DNA from: Prolixibacter sp. NT017
Lineage (GTDB): Bacteria; Bacteroidota; Bacteroidia; Bacteroidales; Prolixibacteraceae
Reading direction: 5' to 3'
Assembly: GCF_009617875.1 (NCBI RefSeq)
Contig: NZ_BLAV01000001.1
Span: forward strand, 4,464,001 to 4,528,000
DNA: 64,000 bases
Each line of letters begins with the position of its first letter. Within the stretch, counting starts at the first letter, position 1. The notes under the pieces are model-generated. The model worked only from the letters and a program-made list of their open reading frames with translations, made no database searches and was not told where the DNA came from. This document shows, in pieces, positions 56,934 through 64,000 of the stretch. Position numbers and translations under genes: made by a program.

Positions 56934-57067
56934 ATGTCCTCATATTTCCTGATCCCATTTCAGCACTGGGATATCTTCCCGAATGATTTTCTATTTACTA
57001 TAAGGTTTAACTTTCTTTAATACCTGTTTGAACGGGTTAACAGAAAAAACGGCCACCTTTGTTAACA

Positions 57068-57166
57068 GGAAAAGCAAGTTTTTTTCATAGGAATCTTTAA
57101 GTTAGGTTAGTTTGGTTTAGTTAGGTTAGTTTATAAAGAGTCGGGTTCCCAGCCCGGCTTTTTTTT
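57068..57166 (+). ncRNA. Tandem small-RNA-like unit C
   Basis: Nearly identical to unit B over about 160 nt including the upstream block (57004 onward), offset by 231 nt. Terminator AGTCGGG/CCCGGCT (57139-57159) with one G-U pair, then eight T. Upstream TTTG (57027-57030) and CACCTTTG (57054-57061). Confidence 0.7.
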
Positions 57167-57301
57167 GTCTCCTCCTTTCGGTCGAATAAAGTTTTCGCGA
57201 TTCGGGCTGTGCAGAATTTAATCATTGTATCCTTCTTCCTTAACTTTTCTTAGTATCCGTTTTAAGCACTTAACAGAATATTGTTTCACCTATGTTTCTA
57301 T

Positions 57302-57396
57302 GGAAAAGCAAGTTTTTTCATAGGAATCTTTAAGTTAGTTTGGTTAGGTTAGTTGATGAAAGAGCCGGTTGCCTTTGCAGGAACCGGCTCTTTTTA
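57302..57396 (+). ncRNA. Tandem small-RNA-like unit D
   Basis: Same 5' hairpin and CATAGGAATC block, three GTTAG words, but a different, longer terminator: AGAGCCGGTT (57361-57370) with AACCGGCTCT (57382-57391). Upstream CACCTATG is a weaker -7-like box. Confidence 0.65.
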
Positions 57397-57861
57397 TGTG
57401 CGAATCCGTTTTAATGCTGGTTGATTGGCTCAGGTTGCTGTGAGGCAACTTGATTTTTCCCTCCGGATCCACCATATATGGGCATTGGTTAGTCGAAAAT
57501 ATTTGCTTCTAAATTCGAAGCGGAAAACCGATTTGCTTCTGTAAAAACAAACACTAAATCCGGATGTCCGGACTTAGTGTTGCAGACTTTTCAAAAGCAA
57601 AACTTGATTAATGGATGCATGTACAAAGGCGAATTTGGGTTTTGGTTTCCGTTCGAAAATATGGTAAGTCTGGTATTTTTGCGAAACAAATAGTCAATTC
57701 GAATACACAAAAAGTAAAATTCAATATTCAAAAGATAAATACTGAATTGTGTATTGACTAATGTGACTTCATCAGTTGAATTATTAAGGAACAAATTGTC
57801 AGAAAGATAATAGCTGGGTATGCCACATCATATTCGACAATCGGTGGTGTTCCCCCCAAAC
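57397..57861. other. Intergenic region downstream of the small-RNA-like units
   Basis: No convincing gene. Contains a 14-bp inverted repeat, AACACTAAATCCGG (57550-57563) with CCGGACTTAGTGTT (57568-57581), one mismatch, which on the minus strand is followed by a T-rich tract and so looks like a terminator. A 67-codon minus-strand frame (57591-57794) lies just before it, without a recognisable family. Confidence 0.4.
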
Positions 57862-57893
57862 AAAAAAGATCGCCCCAATAAGCGATCTTTTTT
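57862..57893. terminator. Terminator of metK
   Basis: AAAAAAGATCGC (57862-57873) pairs with GCGATCTTTTTT (57882-57893); works on both strands. Confidence 0.8.
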
Positions 57894-57916
57894 GTTTATG
57901 TAAGAAATGAAATTTG

Positions 57917-59173
57917 TTAAAGCATAAAATACTCTCTTATTTTCTCAACATAGTCGAGTTTCTCCCAGGTAAAGAGTTCTACTTCTCGTTCCAGCTTGCC
58001 CGAATACGGCGATTCAAAATTCTTGACGACGGTTCTTGGGGTCCGTCCCATGTGTCCGTAGGCAGCTGTTTCTTCGTAAATCGGATTACGAAGCTTCAAC
58101 CGTTTTTCGATGGCAAACGGACGAAGGTCGAAAATCTCGCTAATCTTTTCCGCAATTTCGCTATCCGAAAGATCCACATTGGCCCTGCCATATGTGTTAA
58201 CATAGATGTTTACCGGTTGGGCTACTCCAATGGCATATGCCAGCTGGACCAATATTTCATCGGCAACGTCGGCGGCTATCAGGTTTTTTGCAATGTGGCG
58301 CGCAGCATAAGCAGCCGAACGGTCTACCTTCGACGGGTCTTTTCCGGAAAATGCTCCTCCACCGTGTGCTCCTTTTCCTCCGTAAGTATCGACAATAATT
58401 TTACGACCGGTTAAACCTGTGTCGCCGTTAGGACCTCCGATAACGAACTTCCCGGTAGGATTAACGTGCAAAACATATTGGTCGTCGAACAACTTCTTCA
58501 GACGCTCAGGCAACTTGGCAACCGTGCGCGGAATAAGAATCTTGCGGACATCATCTTTGATTTTTGCCAACATGCGCTCGTCGTCGTTGTCGAAATCGTC
58601 GTGCTGCGTAGAAACTACGATGGTGTGAACCCGCAACGGTTCGTTATCGTCATTGTACTCAATCGTCACCTGCGATTTGGAATCCGGGCGGAGGTAGGTC
58701 ATCTCTTTTCCTTCGCGGCGAATTTCAGCCAGTTCTAGCAGCAAACGGTGTGATAATTCCAGCGGAAGCGGCATGTAGTCGTCGGTTTCTTTACACGCAT
58801 AACCAAACATCATCCCCTGGTCACCAGCTCCCTGGTTTTCGCGGTCTTCGCGGTCAACACCCCGGTTAATATCCGGCGATTGCTCATGAATGGCTGTGAG
58901 GATACCACATGAATCACTGTCGAACTGATACTCGGCTTTGGTGTAACCTATGCGGGCAATTACGTCGCGTGCCTCTTTCTGAACGTCGATATACGTCTGT
59001 GTCTTTACTTCGCCGGCAATAATTACCTGCCCTGTGGTTACCAGGGTTTCAATCGCCACTTTCGAGTCCGGATCGTACGCCAGTAAGGCGTCTAACAATG
59101 CATCGGATATTTGATCAGCCACCTTATCGGGGTGCCCTTCCGATACCGATTCTGATGTAAACAGAAATCCCAT
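57917..59173 (-). CDS. metK: S-adenosylmethionine synthetase
   Basis: 418 residues from the ATG at 59173 ([17 protein letters not shown]); a 15-residue longer frame is not conserved. Makes SAM from methionine and ATP. Motifs: [25 protein letters not shown] near 118, and [19 protein letters not shown] near 269 with the active-site Lys and Asp. Own promoter and terminator. No SAM riboswitch recognised upstream. Confidence 0.98.
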   Translation of the reverse strand: MGFLFTSESVSEGHPDKVADQISDALLDALLAYDPDSKVAIETLVTTGQVIIAGEVKTQTYIDVQKEARDVIARIGYTKAEYQFDSDSCGILTAIHEQSPDINRGVDREDRENQGAGDQGMMFGYACKETDDYMPLPLELSHRLLLELAEIRREGKEMTYLRPDSKSQVTIEYNDDNEPLRVHTIVVSTQHDDFDNDDERMLAKIKDDVRKILIPRTVAKLPERLKKLFDDQYVLHVNPTGKFVIGGPNGDTGLTGRKIIVDTYGGKGAHGGGAFSGKDPSKVDRSAAYAARHIAKNLIAADVADEILVQLAYAIGVAQPVNIYVNTYGRANVDLSDSEIAEKISEIFDLRPFAIEKRLKLRNPIYEETAAYGHMGRTPRTVVKNFESPYSGKLEREVELFTWEKLDYVEKIREYFML

Positions 59174-59215
59174 AATTATAATTTTTTGGACGGCACAGGC
59201 CGACCATCGATGAAA

Positions 59216-59223
59216 CAAAAATA
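59216..59223 (-). promoter_or_regulatory. -7 box of metK
   Basis: TATTTTTG on the minus strand; predicted leader about 35 nt. Confidence 0.5.
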
Positions 59224-59400
59224 GAACGGGACGTTAAATGGTTGATTGATAATAGACGGGAAGGCACTGCTTTAGCATTTTTTTCCGTGGTTGCAATCAA
59301 TCAAATCTATCCACATTCGAGGCACAAATGTACATCGAAAATATTTAAATATGCAAAAAGATGGATAAAAATTGAATGACAGGCATTGACCGGTTTCAGT

Positions 59401-60312
59401 TCAATTCCCGGTTACTTCGAGGAAGACTTTCTCGAGTGTGGTGGTTTCGCGTTGCAATGTGAGTAAAACGAACCCATTTTCTGCTGCAAAGCGGAATACG
59501 GCCGGCCTGATGTCTTCGGTAGTCGTTCCGGTCAGGAGCCATTCCGACTCACCGGTTTTTTCAACCTGTTCTACGCCATCGATCGATCCGAGCATTTCAG
59601 CCGTAACCTCACCTTGTGTTTCAATACGGACCAGCTGAGGGGCATCGGTCCTCAGAGCATGAAATTGCGAACGGTCTTTGTCGGCAACAATCCTGCCTTT
59701 GTTGATGATAAGTACCCGGTTGCAAATGGCTTCCACTTCCTGCATAATATGAGTGGAGAGCATAACGGTTTTATTTCGGCTTACTTCCTGAATCAAACGT
59801 CGGATTTCGATCAGTTGTGCCGGGTCGAGTCCGGAGGTTGGCTCGTCGAGAATGAGAACGCCCGGATCATGAATCAGCGCTTGCGCGATACCGACGCGTT
59901 GCCGGAACCCTTTCGACAGGGAACCGATCTTCTTTCCTAATTCCGGAGTCAGCCCGGTAAGCTCAATCATTTCTTCAACTCGGGCTTTCCGGTTTTTGAT
60001 CGGGTACATTCCGGCAACCGATTCAAGGTACTCCCGGATGTACATGTCGGGATACAGGGGATTGTTCTCGGGCAGGTATCCAATCTGCCGGCGTATGTCG
60101 ATGGAATGTTCCCGGACAGGCAGGTCGTTCACTACTGCATTGCCCGATGAAGGAGTGAGTAAGCCGGTGATAATCTTCATCATGGTTGATTTGCCGGCAC
60201 CGTTCGGACCCAGAAAACCAGTTACCTCACCCGTGTGGATGGAAAATGTAACATCGTCCAGCGCTTTTTGCTCTCCAAATAATTTCGTAATATTTTCGAC
60301 CTGTATCGACAT
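59401..60312 (-). CDS. gldA: Gliding-motility ABC transporter ATP-binding protein GldA
   Basis: 303-residue ATPase. Walker A GPNGAGKST near 35, signature LSKGFRQRVGIAQAL near 133, Walker B LILDEPTSGLDP near 157, and a GldA-type C-terminal part. In Flavobacterium johnsoniae GldA with GldF and GldG is needed for gliding; those partners are not in this window. Also widespread in non-gliding Bacteroidota. Confidence 0.88.
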   Translation of the reverse strand: MSIQVENITKLFGEQKALDDVTFSIHTGEVTGFLGPNGAGKSTMMKIITGLLTPSSGNAVVNDLPVREHSIDIRRQIGYLPENNPLYPDMYIREYLESVAGMYPIKNRKARVEEMIELTGLTPELGKKIGSLSKGFRQRVGIAQALIHDPGVLILDEPTSGLDPAQLIEIRRLIQEVSRNKTVMLSTHIMQEVEAICNRVLIINKGRIVADKDRSQFHALRTDAPQLVRIETQGEVTAEMLGSIDGVEQVEKTGESEWLLTGTTTEDIRPAVFRFAAENGFVLLTLQRETTTLEKVFLEVTGN

Positions 60313-60327
60313 AAACTCGCTTTTCTA

Positions 60328-60356
60328 CAAAAATAACTTTTCCTTTTATTTGACAA
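60328..60356 (-). promoter_or_regulatory. Promoter of gldA
   Basis: On the minus strand TTG (60356-60354), 18 nt, TATTTTTG (60335-60328): an exact Bacteroidota-type promoter with a leader of under 20 nt. Confidence 0.65.
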
Positions 60357-60459
60357 GGAAATCAGCAGCTGTGGCCGACAATTTTATCTGTTTTTGCTGA
60401 CTTTAGGTCTAAATAGCAATATGCAATGACAATTTTCATATCTCTCTGAAAATCTTTGC

Positions 60460-60467
60460 TAATTTTG
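60460..60467 (+). promoter_or_regulatory. -7 box of ispG
   Basis: TAATTTTG fits TAnnTTTG; gives a leader of about 110 nt. Confidence 0.4.
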
Positions 60468-60584
60468 TGGCAGCGAACCATGAAACAACTAATTTCGAGA
60501 ATTTCGAACAGGCTTGTTGAATGCCAATTGGAAGTTGTGTAATGAGTCTGTTTTACAGTAAAATGTCCCGGAGCGACGATAACC

Positions 60585-62450
60585 ATGAAGGATCAGAATT
60601 TTAATTTTGTGAAGAGTTTATTCCGGTACGAGCGGCAAAAAACAGCTGCCGTACAAGTGGGAAATGTGAAGGTTGGAGGAGAGTATCCGATTCGTTTACA
60701 GTCAATGACGGATACAGATACAAAAGATACGGAAGCCACGGTTGAGCAGATCATCCGGATTATCAAGGAGGGTGCTGATTACGTCCGTATGGCAGTGCAG
60801 GGACTCCGCGAAGCTGAAAATCTCAAAAACATCCGAGCCGAACTCGATAAGCGTGGATATGCCGCAACACCTCTTGTGGCTGATATTCATTTTTCTCCGC
60901 AAGCTGCCGAAACGGCTATTAAATATGTGAAGAAAGTCCGCATCAATCCCGGCAATTTTTACGATCCTCGGGCCCGATTCCAAAAGGTGGAATATACCGA
61001 CGATGAATATCGTGACGAGTTGGCCAGCATCGAAGAGCGCTTTATTCCGTTTTTGAAAGCTTGTGCAGAACGTGGCACAGCGCTTCGGATTGGAGCCAAT
61101 CACGGTTCGCTTTCTGACCGAATCATGAGCCGTTATGGCGATACGCCGGCGGGAATCGTCGAATCGGTGATGGAATTCCTTCGCATTTGCAAAAAAGTTG
61201 ACTTTCACAATGTCGTAATATCCATCAAAGCCAGTAACACCCGGCTGATGGTGTACACCGTCCGGTTGATGAACTACCGGATGCGCCTGGAAGGAATGAA
61301 TTATCCGTTCCATATTGGTGTGACGGAAGCGGGCGAAGGCGAAGACGGACGCATCAAATCAGCCGTTGGGTCCGGAGCATTGCTGGCTGACGGAATTGGC
61401 GATACCATCCGGGTTTCCCTGACAGAAGATCCGGCCAACGAAATTGGATTTGCCCGTAAGTTGGTCGATGCTTTTAAAGGTCGCGAGAATCATGCGCCGA
61501 TTTCCGCTCCAATGATTTCACAAACCAACCCGTTTGAATATGAGCGGAGAAGTAACCGCCCGGTTGGTGACATTGGCGGCAAAAAATCGGTCGTTGTTAT
61601 TGCGTCACTAAATAACTACACCCTGGAAGAAGTGCGTTCGCTGAATACCGGAACAGAACCGGATTACTATTTCGATGGCAAGCGCATTTTCAATAAAGCT
61701 GGTCGAGCATTTCCGATACTTTCGCTCGAAGATTATCTCTTCAACGATATGTACACCAACCAGGAGCGGTTTATTCGCGCCAGCAAACCGGAATATGACG
61801 CCCTGAAAGCCGAAAACCCGGAAATTGTTGAAAAGCTGAAGAACGAGAGGAAAGCGATTATCATTATGGAAAGTGATAATCTGAATAGCTTTGCGGAGTT
61901 ACGTGCTTTCTTCATGGAACTGGATGCGCATATCTGCAAAAATCCGGTTATTTTGCATCGCTCCTACCGGGAAGATAATTACGAAGATCTCTTGATAAAG
62001 GCTTCCACCGATTTGGGCGGACTGCTGATTGATGGTTACGGCGACGGTATTTTGTTGTCGAATCAGGGAACCATTGGTTATAACGAGTTGAAGGATCTTT
62101 CGTTCGGATTGTTGCAAGCCAGTCGTATGCGTGTAACCCGCACCGAATTTGTTTCCTGTCCAGGTTGTGGTAGGACCCTTTTCGAGCTTCAGGGTACCTT
62201 ATCTGAAGTGAAAAAACATTTCCGTCATCTCAATCACTTGAAAATCGGTGTGATGGGGTGTGTTGTTAACGGGCCGGGCGAAATGGGCGATGTAGATTAC
62301 GGCTACGTTGGTTCCGGCCCGGGTCATATCAACCTCTACAAAGGACAGAAGCTTGTGAAACGCCATGTGCCATCAGAAAAGGCTGTGGATGAGCTGAAAA
62401 AGCTGATGATGGAAAATGGTGACTGGCATGAGCCTACGCTTTCCAGGTAG
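60585..62450 (+). CDS. ispG: 4-hydroxy-3-methylbut-2-enyl diphosphate synthase, long form
   Basis: 621-residue [4Fe-4S] enzyme of the MEP pathway. N-terminal barrel with PIRLQSMTDTDTKD near 30 and RIGANHGSLSDRIMSRYG near 163; an extra central domain (about 300-520) found in plant, Chlamydia and Bacteroidota enzymes; and the cluster domain with CPGCGRTLFELQG near 525 and GVMGCVVNGPGEMGDVDYGY near 556. Pairs functionally with ispD at 36101. Confidence 0.97.
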   Translation: MKDQNFNFVKSLFRYERQKTAAVQVGNVKVGGEYPIRLQSMTDTDTKDTEATVEQIIRIIKEGADYVRMAVQGLREAENLKNIRAELDKRGYAATPLVADIHFSPQAAETAIKYVKKVRINPGNFYDPRARFQKVEYTDDEYRDELASIEERFIPFLKACAERGTALRIGANHGSLSDRIMSRYGDTPAGIVESVMEFLRICKKVDFHNVVISIKASNTRLMVYTVRLMNYRMRLEGMNYPFHIGVTEAGEGEDGRIKSAVGSGALLADGIGDTIRVSLTEDPANEIGFARKLVDAFKGRENHAPISAPMISQTNPFEYERRSNRPVGDIGGKKSVVVIASLNNYTLEEVRSLNTGTEPDYYFDGKRIFNKAGRAFPILSLEDYLFNDMYTNQERFIRASKPEYDALKAENPEIVEKLKNERKAIIIMESDNLNSFAELRAFFMELDAHICKNPVILHRSYREDNYEDLLIKASTDLGGLLIDGYGDGILLSNQGTIGYNELKDLSFGLLQASRMRVTRTEFVSCPGCGRTLFELQGTLSEVKKHFRHLNHLKIGVMGCVVNGPGEMGDVDYGYVGSGPGHINLYKGQKLVKRHVPSEKAVDELKKLMMENGDWHEPTLSR

Positions 62451-62473
62451 AAAATTTACTCGAAAACTATTTT

Positions 62474-63097
62474 TTATTTGACGAGGAAATCCGGTAACGC
62501 CTGGATCAGTGTTCCCGGTTCAATATGTAGTGCCTGAATTCCAAGCTCGGATGCTGCCTTGATATTTACTTCAGAATCGTCAATAAATAAAGTCTCTTCA
62601 GGTACCAATTCGTGATTTTCCAGAACTTGTCTGAAAATATCAGGATCGGGTTTTCTCATCCCCATTTGATGTGAGTAATAATCTTGCTCAAATAATTCGG
62701 AAAATACAAAGCCATATGCTGACTCAAAATCCTTGAAATATTGCTGACGATGGATTTCGTTGGTGTTGCTCAATAGGAAGATCCGGAACTGGCCCCGCAG
62801 ACCTTGCAGATACTCAACGCGGTCGGCCGGAATATCCAAAATCATGGCACACCAGGCATCATCGATAGTGGAGTCGGGAATGTTCTGGTTGAGCAACCGG
62901 CGCACATTATCCCTAAATTCTTCGGGCGACGAAGTCCCTTGCTCCAGCAGGTAAAACAAGTCATGATGATAGAACCATCCCCGTTCGCCCAATGGATTTT
63001 CCAGTCCCAGGGCGGCAAATGCTTCGACGGTTCGTTCCGGTGCGATATTCAGAATGACGCCGCCTAAATCGAAGATGATATTTTTGATGGTACTCAT
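62474..63097 (-). CDS. HAD-superfamily hydrolase (subfamily IA)
   Basis: 207 residues. Motif I IIFDLGGVILNI (first Asp present, second replaced by Gly), motif II LLSNTNEIHR near 113, motif III Lys in MGMRKPDPDIF near 146, motif IV LFIDDSEVNIKAA near 171. The DxG form of motif I is common in this group. Substrate unknown. Confidence 0.9.
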   Translation of the reverse strand: MSTIKNIIFDLGGVILNIAPERTVEAFAALGLENPLGERGWFYHHDLFYLLEQGTSSPEEFRDNVRRLLNQNIPDSTIDDAWCAMILDIPADRVEYLQGLRGQFRIFLLSNTNEIHRQQYFKDFESAYGFVFSELFEQDYYSHQMGMRKPDPDIFRQVLENHELVPEETLFIDDSEVNIKAASELGIQALHIEPGTLIQALPDFLVK

Positions 63098-63214
63098 ATT
63101 GGGATGTTTTATGGCAAAAGAGCTTCCTGTAAAAAAGCGCCCGGTAAAGTTAGAATATTATCATGAAAGCATTTACTTTGTCTACATGATAACCTGACTT
63201 AAAAACTTTGAAAG

Positions 63215-64000
63215 ATGAGACGAACCGGGAACCTGTTTCAAAAAGCGACGAACCTTTCTGCCACTTTTGTTTTCCTTTTCCTGCTCTCAGGATGTTACCA
63301 ACCCAAGAAGGATTTTTACCGTTTTAACGGAGAAAATGCTTTGGAAATGCGTGCTCCAAGTGGTCAGATTAAATTGTTTTTCGAAGCTTTCCCGCAAAAA
63401 GGAATCTTATTCAGTATCAATTATAAAGGGAGAAATATTCTTGAGCCATCACGACTTGGACTGATAAACGTACAGAACAGACCTTTCTTGGCTCAACCTG
63501 AAATCGAAAAGGTGATTGGTCGTTCGTACCGCGAACAGCAAGCCGGCGAAGCAGCCGATGCGCACAATTATAATGAATTGGCCATCTACCTGCGAAGTAA
63601 AGAGGTTCCGGATAGGCGCATGAAGTTGCTGGTGCGGTTGTACGGGAATAACGTGATGGCGTTTCGTTACGAGGTGCTTTCCGGTTTATCGGAGAATATT
63701 GATATCAAGGGAGAATTGACGGAATTCATTCTTCCGAAAGGAAGACAGAATAATTTCTATAGTGGCCAATTGGGCGATAATCCCATTCAACCTGATACGC
63801 ATATCGATTTTCCTGTGTGGTTCAGTTCGCGTAATGCCTGGGTTCGGATCAGCGATATCGAAAAAGTACCGACTGCGTCACTACGAAAGACGGGAGATTT
63901 TACGCTCGATGTCATCAGTGAAACCGGGACCGTTATCAACTTTTTCCCGTTTCCTTTCCCTTGGCGGGAAATAACCATCGCCGATTCGAAAGAAACGATT
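63215..64000 (+). CDS. GH97 alpha-glucosidase/galactosidase-like protein (3' end cut by window edge)
   Basis: 262 codons present, running off the right edge. Lipoprotein, Cys27 in LLSGC. The N-terminal domain matches GH97 (SusB-like): INYKGRNILEPSRLGL near 70, HNYNELAIYL near 110 and VMAFRYEVLSG near 148. GH97 enzymes of the SusB type hydrolyse maltooligosaccharides; others are alpha-galactosidases. The catalytic domain is outside the window, so the type cannot be told. Confidence 0.85.
   Translation, partial: MRRTGNLFQKATNLSATFVFLFLLSGCYQPKKDFYRFNGENALEMRAPSGQIKLFFEAFPQKGILFSINYKGRNILEPSRLGLINVQNRPFLAQPEIEKVIGRSYREQQAGEAADAHNYNELAIYLRSKEVPDRRMKLLVRLYGNNVMAFRYEVLSGLSENIDIKGELTEFILPKGRQNNFYSGQLGDNPIQPDTHIDFPVWFSSRNAWVRISDIEKVPTASLRKTGDFTLDVISETGTVINFFPFPFPWREITIADSKETI

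Noticed and set aside
56863..57130. Telomere-like TTAGG repeats
   Set aside because: The words occur inside four discrete units, each with a hairpin and terminator, and are not a long uniform run.
59174..59400. SAM riboswitch ahead of metK
   Set aside because: The predicted leader is only about 35 nt and no aptamer-like structure is visible.

Overview
The window is from a member of the Bacteroidota, probably class Bacteroidia near the Marinilabiliales/Prolixibacteraceae; this placement is inferred from gene content only. The evidence is a complete SusC/SusD/SusE glycan locus, type IX secretion sorting domains, a GldA-type gliding ATPase, DUF4296 and DUF5020 proteins, an RRM RNA-binding protein, a long-form IspG with an inserted domain, and many promoters of the Bacteroidota type (TTG about 20 nt ahead of TAnnTTTG).

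Layout. 1-13643 is a starch/maltodextrin utilisation locus. It holds an MFS sugar transporter (cut by the left edge), a LacI-family regulator, SusC, SusD, a SusE-like lipoprotein with a duplicated glycan-binding module, and two GH13 amylases, the second with a type IX sorting domain. Two near-identical LacI-type operators lie ahead of the MFS gene and ahead of susC. 13644-22886 carries metH behind an unusually long structured leader that ends in a terminator, a three-gene set of surface proteins on the minus strand, and metF. 22943-29533 has a GNAT enzyme, RNase R, a TetR regulator, a 21-nt periodic repeat array, a radical SAM protein, an amidohydrolase and a DUF4296 lipoprotein. 29974-39872 has an MlaFE lipid transport pair, ManC, three tandem cyclophilins (the third fused to a degenerate trypsin-like domain), IspD, a DUF2461 protein, and a DUF5020 porin with a purine permease. 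39974-50176 has tRNA-Val, a glucose transporter with a ROK glucokinase, a second 21-nt periodic array, a TonB receptor, FMN-binding and OsmC proteins, riboflavin synthase, ComF, UbiX, an outer membrane barrel and a sirtuin. 50290-64000 has a YkgJ protein, an IS1182-like element, the RRM protein, DnaG, an SDR protein, four tandem small-RNA-like units, MetK, GldA, IspG, a HAD hydrolase and the start of a GH97 glucosidase.

Genes that work together: SusCDE and the amylases would bind and cut starch at the surface, the MFS carrier and the GH97 enzyme would handle oligosaccharides, and the glucose transporter plus glucokinase would feed glycolysis. MetH, MetF and MetK form the methionine/SAM branch, scattered over 45 kb. 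IspD and IspG belong to the MEP pathway.

The most unusual items lie in non-coding DNA: four tandem units at 56671-57396 with a 5' hairpin, a GUUAG-rich C-poor tract and covarying terminator stems; two arrays with a strict 21-nt period but different conserved cores (26703-27143 and 42917-43154), both in gaps between convergent genes; and the attenuator-like metH leader.
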